Source of the DNA: Benthicola sp039584685
GTDB lineage: Bacteria > Gemmatimonadota > Gemmatimonadetes > Palauibacterales > Palauibacteraceae
Reading direction: 5' to 3'
Length of the DNA: 64,000 bases
Assembly: GCA_039584685.1 (NCBI GenBank)
Contig: JBDGXI010000001.1
Span: forward strand, 1-64,000
Below, one piece after another: positions 8,119-16,273 of this stretch. Both the position numbers and the translations under genes were made by a program. The notes below the pieces were generated by a model. That model had not been told where the DNA came from. It searched no databases and saw only the letters and a program-made list of their open reading frames with translations. Numbering within the stretch: the first letter of the stretch is position 1; each line of letters begins with the position of its first letter.

Positions 8119-10455
8119 TCAGCCCGTCGGCGACGCTGATGGCGGGTCGATGCGGGCGCCCCGCAGCCGGTTCGCGTTGGTGACCACGGTGATCGAGCTC
8201 AAGGCCATCGCGGCCTCCGCCAGGATCGGGTGCAGCAGGCCGAGGACCGCCACCGGGATCGCGATCGTATTGTAAAAGTACGCCCAGAACAGGTTCTGCC
8301 TGATCTTCCTGAACGTGGCGCGCGACAGCAGGACGGCCCGAACGACCGCCGTAAGGCTGCCGTGCACGAGCGTCATGTCCGCTGCCTCGATCGCGATGTC
8401 GGTGCCCGTTCCGATCGCGATGCCCACGTCCGCCTGCTTGAGCGACGGCGCATCGTTGATCCCGTCTCCGACCATCGCCGTTACCGCTCCTCCCGCCTGG
8501 AGCTCCCGGATCGCTTTCACCTTGCCGTCCGGAAGGAGTCCCGCCCTCACTTCGTCGATGCCTACCTCATCGGCGACGGCTCGAGCGGTGCGCTCGTTGT
8601 CACCCGTGAGCATGATGGTCCTGAGGCCGAGGGCGGACAGGTCCCGGATCGCGCGCCGGCTGTCGTCCTTGATCTGATCGGCCACCGCCACGAGGCCCTG
8701 CACCCGGTCCCCGGCCGCCACGAACATGGCCGTGCGCCCGCGAGCCTCGAGCTCCTCGGCGGCGCCGGCCAGGCGGCCCAGGTCGACCTCCCGCTCCCGC
8801 ATCAAGCGCTCGCTGCCGACCAGGACCGGCGTGCCTTCCACCAGGCCCGAGACGCCGAGTCCGGTGAGCGACCGGAAGCCGACCGCCGGCGCCAGCCGGA
8901 GACCTCGACTCACCGCGGCCTCCGCGACCGCCTGACCGAGCGGGTGCTCCGAGCCGTGCTCCACCGAGCCGGCCAGGCGGAGCAGATCTTCCTCCGATAG
9001 GCCGGGGACGGCGACGATCTCCGTCACCGACGGTTCCCCGCGCGTGATCGTGCCCGTCTTGTCGAAAACGATGACGTCGGCTCCTTCGAGGGTCTGGATG
9101 GCTGCCCCGTCGCGGATCAGAATACCGTTTTCCGCTCCCAGGCCGGTGCCGACCATGAGCGCCGTGGGCGTCGCCAGGCCGAGTGCGCACGGACAGGCGA
9201 TAACCAGCACGGCCAGGGCCGCGAACAGGGCCAGCGAGGCCCGTCCCAGGTCGGGCTGCACCCACGGCACGAAGGCCGCCGCCCACTCGACCACGGCGTG
9301 GAAGGCGCCCGGAAACAGCAGCCAGCCCAGCAGGGTGGCGAGCGAGATCGCGAGGACCACCGGAACGAACACGGCGGTCACCCGATCGGCGAACTCCTGG
9401 ATCGGCACCTTGCTTCCCTGGGCCTGCTCGACCATCCGGACGACGCCCGCGAGGAACGTGTCCTCACCGACGCCCGTCGCCCGCACCTGCAACAGGCCCT
9501 GCCGGTTGATGGTCGATCCGATGACGCGGTCGCCTTCGGTCTTGTCTACCGGCATCGACTCGCCCGTGGCCAGCGATTCGTCAACGGCGCTGTGTCCGGA
9601 CTCAACGACGCCGTCGGTGGGGATCTTCTCTCCCGGCCGAACCACCATCACGTCTCCGACGGCCACGGCGGCGATCGGGATCTCCACCTCCAGCCCCTCG
9701 CGCAGGACACGCGCCGTCCTCGCTTCCAGCGAAAGCAGCTTCTGAATCGCCGCCGACGTGCGTCCGCGCGCCTTGGTCTCCACGAACCGGCCCGTCAGGT
9801 GGATGGCCATGATCATGGCACCCACACCAGCGTAGTTCATGATCATCGGGCCGGCACCGAAATGGTGCGGAAGTGCCGCGAGGCCTGTGAGAACTGCGGA
9901 TCCGCTCCCGAGGGCAATCAGGCTGTCCATGTTGGGACGCCGGTGCGCGAGGGCTCGCAGTCCGCTCGACATCGTGTCGCGGCCGGGCCCGAAGAGAACG
10001 GGGAGAGCGAGGACCAGTAAGCCGATGTTGAACGCCACGGCGCTCGGCCACGGGGCCCCGAAGAACATTTCCGGGATCATCCATGCCATGATGGGCGCCG
10101 TGAGAGCCCAGGCGACGACCATCCGACGCCTCGCACCGGTGACTTTTTCGGCGTCCCGACGCAGGCGCTCACGCTCGCGCTCGGCCCTGTCCTCGAGTGG
10201 ATTCCGTGGCACCAACCGGAACCCGGCGTCCGCTACGGCGCGCTCCAGCTCTTCGAAGGTCACCTCGGGCCCCGAGAAAGTCACCGTTGCCGTCTCCGCC
10301 GGGAGACTGACGGCAGCCTGGACTCCCTCCATCCGGTTGAGGGCTCGCTCAACGGCGATGCTGCATGCACCGCAGTGCATGCCCTCGACCGGGTAGATCT
10401 CGATGCGCCGGCCGGACACGGCCGCGTCACCGCTTCGCGCGTTGGAATCTTGCAT
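8119..10455 (-). CDS. copA: Copper-exporting P1B-type ATPase
   Basis: ATP-driven export of Cu(I), and possibly Ag(I), across the inner membrane. The 778-residue protein has one N-terminal heavy-metal domain with GMHCGAC (Cys28, Cys31), the actuator TGES loop, the membrane metal site Cys421-Pro422-Cys423, the phosphorylation motif DKTGT (Asp465), the SEHPLG motif, the hinge GDGINDAPSL, and last helices with YNTIAIPVA and MALSSITVVTNANRLR, all typical of CopA. The open frame continues 136 codons further upstream, but that section is low-complexity antisense of the next gene; ATG 10455 directly precedes the metal-binding domain. A single heavy-metal domain is common. It is divergent from the PspA-like gene. 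Confidence 0.96.
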   Translation of the reverse strand: MQDSNARSGDAAVSGRRIEIYPVEGMHCGACSIAVERALNRMEGVQAAVSLPAETATVTFSGPEVTFEELERAVADAGFRLVPRNPLEDRAERERERLRRDAEKVTGARRRMVVAWALTAPIMAWMIPEMFFGAPWPSAVAFNIGLLVLALPVLFGPGRDTMSSGLRALAHRRPNMDSLIALGSGSAVLTGLAALPHHFGAGPMIMNYAGVGAMIMAIHLTGRFVETKARGRTSAAIQKLLSLEARTARVLREGLEVEIPIAAVAVGDVMVVRPGEKIPTDGVVESGHSAVDESLATGESMPVDKTEGDRVIGSTINRQGLLQVRATGVGEDTFLAGVVRMVEQAQGSKVPIQEFADRVTAVFVPVVLAISLATLLGWLLFPGAFHAVVEWAAAFVPWVQPDLGRASLALFAALAVLVIACPCALGLATPTALMVGTGLGAENGILIRDGAAIQTLEGADVIVFDKTGTITRGEPSVTEIVAVPGLSEEDLLRLAGSVEHGSEHPLGQAVAEAAVSRGLRLAPAVGFRSLTGLGVSGLVEGTPVLVGSERLMREREVDLGRLAGAAEELEARGRTAMFVAAGDRVQGLVAVADQIKDDSRRAIRDLSALGLRTIMLTGDNERTARAVADEVGIDEVRAGLLPDGKVKAIRELQAGGAVTAMVGDGINDAPSLKQADVGIAIGTGTDIAIEAADMTLVHGSLTAVVRAVLLSRATFRKIRQNLFWAYFYNTIAIPVAVLGLLHPILAEAAMALSSITVVTNANRLRGARIDPPSASPTG

Positions 10456-10579
10456 GTATTCGCCCTGGCCTCGGAAGCCTGATACACGTCGCAGCGACCG
10501 TCCAATGCCGGCTCGACCGCTGCAACTCCATGGTACCCGCACGGGTTCCACCGGGACACCCTCGGCGTTAGACTCATGC

Positions 10580-11251
10580 ATGTTCAAGAAGCTGAAAGAC
10601 GCCATCGAATCGGCGCTCAGCGCGCTGGAGGGTCGGTCCGGCGACGCGACGCGCGAAGACGTCGAGAAGCTCCTCGACGCCATGAGGGAAGAGCTGATCG
10701 AGACGAAGTCCCGCGTCCCGGTGCTCGAAGAGCAGGTCACCAAGCTGAAGCTCGCGCACGAGCGGGAGCTCAAGCAGGCCGACGACTGCCACCGGCGTGC
10801 AGTCCAGGCACAGAAGATAGGCGACGAGGAAACCGTCGAGGTCGCCCTGCGGTTCGAGGCCAAACACCGGGTCGCGGTGGACGTGTGGGTTCAGAAGATC
10901 GAGGCCGCCGAGGCCGAACTCGGCATGCAGCTGCAGACCGTCGAGGAGCAGACGGAGCAGCTCAAGGAGGCGCGGGCCCGGAAGGACGTGATAGCGATCC
11001 AGGCAAGACGGGCCGGGAGCACCGAGCGGATGAGGGGTGGGGGCCGTTCGAGCGCGGACGAGTTCGACCGGCTCGCGGACGCGATAGAGCGCGAAGGCGA
11101 TCTCTCAGAGGCCAGCCGCGCGGTCGATAATGACCTGGACGGCGGCTACGATCCACACGATTTCGGTGACGAGGGTCCGAGTCTGTCGAAGGAAGAGCTG
11201 GCGGAGCTTCAGCTCAGAGAGCTCAAGCGCCGCATGAAGGAAGACGCCTGA
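10580..11251 (+). CDS. PspA/IM30-like coiled-coil protein
   Basis: A 223-residue charged, almost wholly alpha-helical protein. The start MFKKLKDAIESALSAL is an amphipathic helix, and residues about 25-160 form a long coiled coil. The pattern KIGDEETVEVALRFEAKHR followed by a long Gln/Glu-rich helix resembles PspA/IM30 envelope-stress proteins that coat damaged membranes, but similarity is structural rather than exact. The C-terminal 60 residues are acidic and end in a charged helix. The ATG at 10580 has no Shine-Dalgarno sequence; a TAGACT hexamer ends 5 nt before it, so the mRNA may be leaderless. Divergent from copA. Confidence 0.6.
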   Translation: MFKKLKDAIESALSALEGRSGDATREDVEKLLDAMREELIETKSRVPVLEEQVTKLKLAHERELKQADDCHRRAVQAQKIGDEETVEVALRFEAKHRVAVDVWVQKIEAAEAELGMQLQTVEEQTEQLKEARARKDVIAIQARRAGSTERMRGGGRSSADEFDRLADAIEREGDLSEASRAVDNDLDGGYDPHDFGDEGPSLSKEELAELQLRELKRRMKEDA

Positions 11252-11266
11252 CGGACGGACCGCTCC

Positions 11267-12289
11267 CTACGCCTGGACGCTCTGTGTCAGGTGGTCGATC
11301 TGCTTCTCCCGTCCCATCACGATCAGGACATCTCCCGCCTGGATCCGGTGCTCGGGACCGGGATTGTAGACCCACGAGCCGGCGCGCCCCGGCGCATCGG
11401 CATGCCGGGCCGCGATCACGATCAAACCCGTCTTGTGGGGGATCCTGGCTTCCGCCAGCGTCTGCTCCTCGAACGGCGAGCCTGCCGGGACGTGCACCTC
11501 CTCGAGCCTGAGATCGAGTTCCTCGCTCCGCGTGGCCACATCCAGGAAGCTGACGACTTCGGGCTGCAGGAGCATGGCGGCCATGCGCATGCCGCCGGTG
11601 AGATTCGGGCTCACCACGTGGTCCGCCCCGGCGACGTACAGCTTCTGCAGGGTCTGCTCGTTGTAAGCCCGGGCCACGATGATGAGGCCTGGCTGCAGGT
11701 CCCGCGCGCTCAGGCACACGAACAGATTGTCTGTGTCGGCGCTCAGACACGTCACCAGACCTGCGGCAGTTCCGATCCTGGCCTCGATCAGCGACTCATC
11801 TCGCGTCGCGTCGGCGACCACAACCAGGACTTCGCCGAACTCGGCGCGCAGGGCCTCGGCCCGGTCCGCTTCCTTTTCGACGACTACGTAGTCCTTTCCG
11901 GCCGCCTCCAGCTCGCGAGCGACCTGGCGTCCCGTGCGTCCCGCGCCGCATACGATGTAGTGGTTCTTGAGCGTGTCGATTTTCTTCATGGTTCGCCGGG
12001 TCAGGAAAACGTGAGCGAGGTCCATCTCGACGATGGCGGACGTGACGAGCGCGAACCAGACGCCGAGCAGCGTGAGACCACCGAGAATGAGAAGGCTCAC
12101 CAGGATCCGCCCTCCCGTGCGCAGCTCGTGGACTTCCTCGTAGCCCACGGCAGACAGGGTGATGACGGTCATGTAGAAGGCGTCCGACAGATCGTACTCG
12201 GGAATCAGCAGGAATCCCACCGTGCCGAACGCGAGGAGTCCCATGGCGCCGGCCGCCATCCAGGCGAAACGCCTCCAGAATCTACTCAC
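11267..12289 (-). CDS. Potassium channel with TrkA-type regulatory domains
   Basis: A 340-residue protein: two membrane helices flanking a pore loop (residues 10-90), then a Rossmann-type RCK/TrkA-N domain (from about residue 108, YIVCGAGRTGRQVARELE) and a TrkA-C domain (about 255-335). It likely forms a ligand-gated K+ channel tetramer with a cytosolic gating ring. The filter segment reads TLSAVGYEEV (residues 44-53), so the usual GYG is GYE (Val48-Gly49-Tyr50-Glu51). VGY is kept, and Glu after the tyrosine occurs in some prokaryotic two-helix channels, but K+ selectivity should not be taken for granted. Stops 15 nt from the convergent PspA-like gene. Confidence 0.9.
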   Translation of the reverse strand: MSRFWRRFAWMAAGAMGLLAFGTVGFLLIPEYDLSDAFYMTVITLSAVGYEEVHELRTGGRILVSLLILGGLTLLGVWFALVTSAIVEMDLAHVFLTRRTMKKIDTLKNHYIVCGAGRTGRQVARELEAAGKDYVVVEKEADRAEALRAEFGEVLVVVADATRDESLIEARIGTAAGLVTCLSADTDNLFVCLSARDLQPGLIIVARAYNEQTLQKLYVAGADHVVSPNLTGGMRMAAMLLQPEVVSFLDVATRSEELDLRLEEVHVPAGSPFEEQTLAEARIPHKTGLIVIAARHADAPGRAGSWVYNPGPEHRIQAGDVLIVMGREKQIDHLTQSVQA

Positions 12290-12353
12290 CTGCGACCGCC
12301 GGGTCGGTGTGATTGAGCCATGGCCGGAATATACGGGTGCCGCGGCAGCTCCG

Positions 12354-13910
12354 TCAGCCGCTGCGATCGTGCTTGACGGTCACCTCGCGTCCGCGGATGG
12401 CGGTCCCGTTCAGCTTCTCGATGACCTGATCGACTACCTGCGATTCGATCTCCACGAGAGAGAAGCTCCCCCGGATTTCGATCTTGCCGATCTGGGCACC
12501 AGCGATCCCCGTCTCCCCGGTGATCGCTCCCACCAGGTCTCCGACGCGCACCGAGTCGCGATTGCCGGCCCCGATGAACACGCGGGACCAGGCTCCGCGA
12601 GCTCCACGGTGCGCGGGTCCGCGGGCTGCGCCCGAGCTCCGGTCTGCCTGGCGCTCGCCTCGCGTCGCCTGGCCACCCCGTGAAGCGGCCTCCACGTCTG
12701 CCCACGGTCGCACGTCGGGATCCCCTCCGCCCGCCCGCCGCAGCAGGTCGGACAGCGCGGCTGCGACGCGGGCGGTTCCGAACTCTTTCACCAGCGGCTC
12801 GAGGACCAGCAACTCCGCGTCCGTCCCTCCGCGCTCGACGCGCGCCCGCACGAGCGACCGGTACCGGCCCAGTGTGTTGAGTTCGGCCGTAGGCAGCGAC
12901 TCGGGGAGGAATCGGACCGATGTACCGGCCCGGGCCGCCAGAATCTCCATCTGTGCGCGGTGCGCCGGATCCAGGATCACCACCGCATGGTCGACCGACC
13001 CCGCGGCCAGGGACTCGATGGACAACGGAAGGCCGAGCCACGCGCAGGCCGTTCCCTTTCCTTCCGTGGCGTCTGTAAGAGTCGCCACCACGTCCCAGCC
13101 ATCCTCGGGCTCCGCGACCGCGAATCCCGCACTCTGCAGGGCAGCCGCAACGTTCGGAACGGACGACTCGGCACGGCACCGTACTCTTACCTCCGAACGC
13201 CCGGACAGCGCTCCGATGAGGAGGGAAAGGCGCTCACTTGCGGACGCCCCGAGGCCGGCGTCGAGCTTCTCCGGGTAGCCTCCCTCCAGGGGGTCGGGAG
13301 CCTCTCCTTCCTCGAAGGCGCTCTCCGGCCAGCGGCGGCCCCTCGGAAGCTGTCGCTGCACAAGTTCGAGGAACGTCCCATCGACCCTTCGCGTCACGGC
13401 GATACGCCTGGCCTCACCGGTAAGCGTGTCGAGCAGGGGCTCGACGGAGTCCCACTCGTCGAGATCCTCGAGGTCCGCGACCCCATCGAGGATCAGGAGT
13501 CGCAGGTCGCCGAGGCCGAGCCGGCCCAGACGGATTTCGGGAAGAAGCAATGAAGGTCGTGCCACGAGGCACTGCACTTCGGTGGTCCCGACGTCCAGGT
13601 TTCCGTCCGACCGCAGTGGCGCGACCCCGGCACGCAGCTCGTTTGGACCGACCGCCCGCTGCACGGCGAGCGCCAGCTCTGCCGCCCGGTCACGCGTGGG
13701 CACGAGAACGAGAGCCTGGAGCCCCGCTTCCGGATCGCACGCGTGGCTGACGGCGAGCGCGTATACGCACTCCACGCCCGAGCCCCGCCCGGCCGCCAGG
13801 GCGAGATGGTGGCCTCGCCGGATCGGCGTCTCGGCCGCCCCGAGGATCTCGGGTACGTCCCGGAACCCGATTCGGCCTGCGATTTCGGTCACACCGGACT
13901 CGTTCGACAT
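12354..13910 (-). CDS. Degenerate DEAD-box helicase-like protein with DbpA-type RNA-binding domain
   Basis: A 518-residue protein with the architecture of a DbpA/CsdA-type RNA helicase but without its catalytic motifs. Residues 16-175 align by spacing with RecA domain 1: motif I position reads AAGRGSGV (39-46) with no GKT, motif Ia is preserved as PTRDRAAELA (71-80), the DEAD position reads LDGVA (141-145), and the SAT position reads VTR (172-174). Domain 2 has no HRxGRxGR; the nearest sequence is HRAQMEILAARAG. By contrast residues about 440-515 (SRVFIGAGNRDSVRVGDLVGAI to EVTVKHDRSG) form a well-kept DbpA RNA-binding domain. A basic Arg/Gly-rich linker joins them. RNA binding without ATP-driven unwinding is the likely property. 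Divergent from the symporter gene. Confidence 0.8.
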   Translation of the reverse strand: MSNESGVTEIAGRIGFRDVPEILGAAETPIRRGHHLALAAGRGSGVECVYALAVSHACDPEAGLQALVLVPTRDRAAELALAVQRAVGPNELRAGVAPLRSDGNLDVGTTEVQCLVARPSLLLPEIRLGRLGLGDLRLLILDGVADLEDLDEWDSVEPLLDTLTGEARRIAVTRRVDGTFLELVQRQLPRGRRWPESAFEEGEAPDPLEGGYPEKLDAGLGASASERLSLLIGALSGRSEVRVRCRAESSVPNVAAALQSAGFAVAEPEDGWDVVATLTDATEGKGTACAWLGLPLSIESLAAGSVDHAVVILDPAHRAQMEILAARAGTSVRFLPESLPTAELNTLGRYRSLVRARVERGGTDAELLVLEPLVKEFGTARVAAALSDLLRRAGGGDPDVRPWADVEAASRGGQATRGERQADRSSGAARGPAHRGARGAWSRVFIGAGNRDSVRVGDLVGAITGETGIAGAQIGKIEIRGSFSLVEIESQVVDQVIEKLNGTAIRGREVTVKHDRSG

Positions 13911-13957
13911 CTCAGGTCACGCTCTCTCTTACCTGGTTCTGGATACCCTTATCGTGG

Positions 13958-13987
13958 TTGACGAAGCCACCGGATCGCCCCTAGTCT
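13958..13987 (+). promoter_or_regulatory. Candidate housekeeping promoter for the amino-acid symporter gene
   Basis: TTGACG (13958-13963) and TAGTCT (13982-13987) are 18 bases apart, ending about 45 nt before the symporter ATG at 14032. The -35 box is strong and the -10 box moderate. Inferred from consensus only. Confidence 0.4.
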
Positions 13988-14031
13988 ACCCGGCGCTCTT
14001 CGCGTCCACCTGCATCCCCGATCGGAACGAC

Positions 14032-15447
14032 ATGACCAGGTTCGCAGGCTTGCCAGCCCTCCTGTCGCAGACCGTGGACGGCGGAGTCCTCGAGCGGGTA
14101 ACCGCGTTTAGGGACGCGGTATGGGGCGTGCCGCTCATCGTGCTGCTCGTGGGAACCGGAGTATATCTAACCCTGCTGCTCCGGGGCCTGCAATTCCGCC
14201 AGCTCGGGCGGGCCTTCCATCTGGCGCTCGTCAGGCGACGGGAAGAAGGCGCTGACGGCGACATCTCGCACTTTCAGGCCCTCACGACGGCCATGGCCGC
14301 GACCGTGGGAGCCGGCAACATCGTAGGTGTCGCGACCGCGATCTCCGCCGGAGGTCCCGGAGCGCTGTTCTGGATGTGGGTCGCGGGTCTCATCGGGATG
14401 GCCACCAAGTACTCGGAGGCCGTGCTGGGCGTTCGCTTCCGGGAAACGGACGCCCGCGGCGAGAAGTCCGGCGGCCCGATGTACTATCTGGAGAACGGCA
14501 TCCGATGGGGGCGCCTGGGACGGATCCTGGCGGTCAGCTTCGCCCTGTTCGCGACCGTCGCGGCGTTCGGGATCGGCAACGGCGTGCAGTCCAACGCCGT
14601 GGCCGAGGCCGTAGGCAACGTCACCGGGCTCTCGCGACTGGCGGTCGGTCTGCTGACCGCGTTCGTTGTCTCGACGGTCATATTGGGCGGTATTCGCTCG
14701 ATCGGGAAGTTTACGGCGGCCTTCGTTCCGGCGATGATCCTGATCTACGTGGCCGCGGCGGGGGTGGTCCTGGTGCTCAACGTGGACCGCGTACCCGATG
14801 CGTTCCGCCTCGTGTTCGAGCATGCGTTCAGTGGCCGGGCGGCAGCGGGCGGCGCCGTCGGATTCACTATCGGTCAGGCAATTCGACACGGCCTGTCCCA
14901 GGGCGTGTTCTCGAGCGAATCGGGGCTCGGAACCGGCGCGATCGCGGCCGCCGCGGCGCAGACCCGGGAACCGGTGCGCCAGGCCCTGATCTCGATGACG
15001 CAGACGTTCATCGACACCCTCGTCGTGTGTACGCTCACCGGAATCGTGATCCTGGCCACCGGGGCGTGGGAGACGGGACTCGACGGCGCCACCCTGGCGC
15101 AGCAGGCGTTCTCCGGCGGCCTTCCCGGCGAATGGGGATCGCGAGTGGTCGCCCTGTGCCTGACCTTCTTCGCCTTCAGCACGATCCTCGGCTGGTCTTA
15201 CTACGGGGAGCGGAACCTGCAGTACCTGGCAGGCGTGAAAGCGATCGTGCCCTACCGGCTGCTGTTCGTCGCCGTGACGGCGGTAGCCGCAGTGGTCGAG
15301 CTGGACATCGTGTGGGCAGTGTCGCACGCGATGAACGGCCTGATGGCATTGCCGAACCTGATCGGACTCCTGCTGCTGTCGGGGATCGTGCTGCGCGAAA
15401 CGCGCTCGTATTTCAGCCGTTTCGGGAAAGAGCCTCCGCGGACCTGA
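14032..15447 (+). CDS. Alanine/glycine:cation symporter (AGCS family)
   Basis: A 471-residue secondary transporter predicted to import alanine and/or glycine with Na+ or H+. It has about ten to eleven membrane helices and the family segments ALTTAMAATVGAGNIVGVA, GPGALFWMWVAGLIGMATKYSE, KSGGPMYYLENG and SQGVFSSESGLGTGAIAAAAA. FFAFSTILGWSYYGERN near the C-terminus is also typical. The ATG at 14032 was chosen because upstream frame is non-hydrophobic; the ribosome site there is weak, so a slightly different start is possible. The stop codon sits in the loop of a perfect inverted repeat. Confidence 0.94.
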   Translation: MTRFAGLPALLSQTVDGGVLERVTAFRDAVWGVPLIVLLVGTGVYLTLLLRGLQFRQLGRAFHLALVRRREEGADGDISHFQALTTAMAATVGAGNIVGVATAISAGGPGALFWMWVAGLIGMATKYSEAVLGVRFRETDARGEKSGGPMYYLENGIRWGRLGRILAVSFALFATVAAFGIGNGVQSNAVAEAVGNVTGLSRLAVGLLTAFVVSTVILGGIRSIGKFTAAFVPAMILIYVAAAGVVLVLNVDRVPDAFRLVFEHAFSGRAAAGGAVGFTIGQAIRHGLSQGVFSSESGLGTGAIAAAAAQTREPVRQALISMTQTFIDTLVVCTLTGIVILATGAWETGLDGATLAQQAFSGGLPGEWGSRVVALCLTFFAFSTILGWSYYGERNLQYLAGVKAIVPYRLLFVAVTAVAAVVELDIVWAVSHAMNGLMALPNLIGLLLLSGIVLRETRSYFSRFGKEPPRT

Positions 15448-15460
15448 CCTGTCCGCGGAG
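15434..15460. terminator. Inverted repeat between convergent genes, likely bidirectional terminator
   Basis: CTCCGCGGAC (15434-15443) and GTCCGCGGAG (15451-15460) are a perfect 10-bp inverted repeat with a 7-nt loop that contains the symporter TGA stop. It lies between convergent genes. There is no T-run on either side, so the call rests on stem quality and position. Confidence 0.5.
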
Positions 15461-15478
15461 AACCGTGGCAGACCGGTA

Positions 15479-15799
15479 TCAGCCCTCGAACGCCCGGTAG
15501 TGTCCCAGGTCGAAGGCCCTGATACACAGCATGTCCCGGGACCGGAACCCTATCGTGTCGAGGCTGGCACCCTCGTCCGGGACCTTCCGCTCTGCGTACT
15601 CGACATAGAAGTCTGCCGGGTCATCCGTCTCCCGCAGGAGCATGGCCCGCAGCCCCATCCGCTTCGCGTCTCCCACGGTCGTCTCCGTCGGAAGCTCCAC
15701 CACGTGTTCCAGCCAACGGTCGGGCATAGCCAACCGCACTGTGACCGTGCCGGCAGAGCCCACGGGCCCTGCGGTGTCTCCGGAGGCCGCCTCACTCAT
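15479..15799 (-). CDS. Small protein of unknown function, beta-grasp-like pattern
   Basis: A 106-residue soluble protein. After a Gly/Ala-rich N-terminus, residues about 18-95 show a beta-rich pattern (TVTVRLAMPDRWLEHVVELP, then VGDAKRMGLRAMLL, then FYVEYAERKVPDEGASLDTIGF and RDMLCIRAF) that recalls ubiquitin-like beta-grasp folds: a beta hairpin, one helix, more strands. It does not end in GG, so it is not a typical sulfur carrier. The ATG at 15799 overlaps the upstream 86-codon gene by 4 nt (ATGA), so the two are probably co-translated. Function unknown. Confidence 0.7.
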   Translation of the reverse strand: MSEAASGDTAGPVGSAGTVTVRLAMPDRWLEHVVELPTETTVGDAKRMGLRAMLLRETDDPADFYVEYAERKVPDEGASLDTIGFRSRDMLCIRAFDLGHYRAFEG

Positions 15800-16056
15800 A
15801 CGTGCTCCAACGTGTACAGGAACCGTTTCGTGATGTCCGTGACGTCGAGTCCGACGACCCGGTCGGTCTCGGCGTGCACGTTCGTGTGCCCGTGCTCCCG
15901 GTCGACCCGGATCGCCGCAGTCCCGATGTCGCCCTCGAAACGCACCGTGTCCGCCGTCTCGTCGGCGACCTCGAGGCGCGTGTGGGCGGCGAAGAACTCC
16001 CTGGCCCGACGGATTACATCTTCCGGCGAAACGTAGGTCATGACGAGGTATCGCAT
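15796..16056 (-). CDS. Small protein of unknown function, coupled to the downstream gene
   Basis: An 86-residue soluble protein starting MRYLVMTYVSPEDVIRRAREFF. One N-terminal helix is followed by a run of likely beta strands (TRLEVADETADTVRFEGDI, TAAIRVDREHGHTNVHAETDR) and a C-terminal helix. I do not recognise the family; the helix followed by antiparallel strands could be a small ligand- or partner-binding fold. It overlaps the next gene by 4 nt, which argues that both are real and act together. Divergent from the serine-pathway aminotransferase gene with 217 nt between them. Confidence 0.7.
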   Translation of the reverse strand: MRYLVMTYVSPEDVIRRAREFFAAHTRLEVADETADTVRFEGDIGTAAIRVDREHGHTNVHAETDRVVGLDVTDITKRFLYTLEHV

Positions 16057-16273
16057 CGAGCAGGCTCGCTGGTAAATGGACCGGGTCCGTCCTTGCCCGG
16101 CGCGGCGCCCGTGCCGACCGGAGCGTCAACTTCGGACTACCCGCCGGCCCCGTCAACCTCGAGAGGCGGCTGTCCCGAAGCGGCTTGCCCGACGGCCTGT
16201 ACCGCAGGATCTTGCGCGGATCCACTGCGTCCGGACGACGCCCGGGCGAACCCCCGATCCAGTTGAAGTCAGG

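Noticed and set aside
10535..10546. ACCCG-CA-CGGGT inverted repeat in the copA upstream region as a copper-regulator operator
   Set aside because: Only 5-bp arms in very GC-rich DNA, and no CueR- or CsoR-type regulator gene is adjacent. Too weak to call.
10456..10863. N-terminal extension of CopA by 136 residues
   Set aside because: The frame is open, but the extension is Ser/Arg-rich, lies opposite the PspA-like gene, and has no metal-binding CxxC. The usual heavy-metal domain starts right after ATG 10455.
14167..15327. 386-codon open frame opposite the AGCS symporter
   Set aside because: The plus-strand protein has all symporter motifs and membrane helices. The antisense product is His/Arg/Gln-rich shadow sequence.
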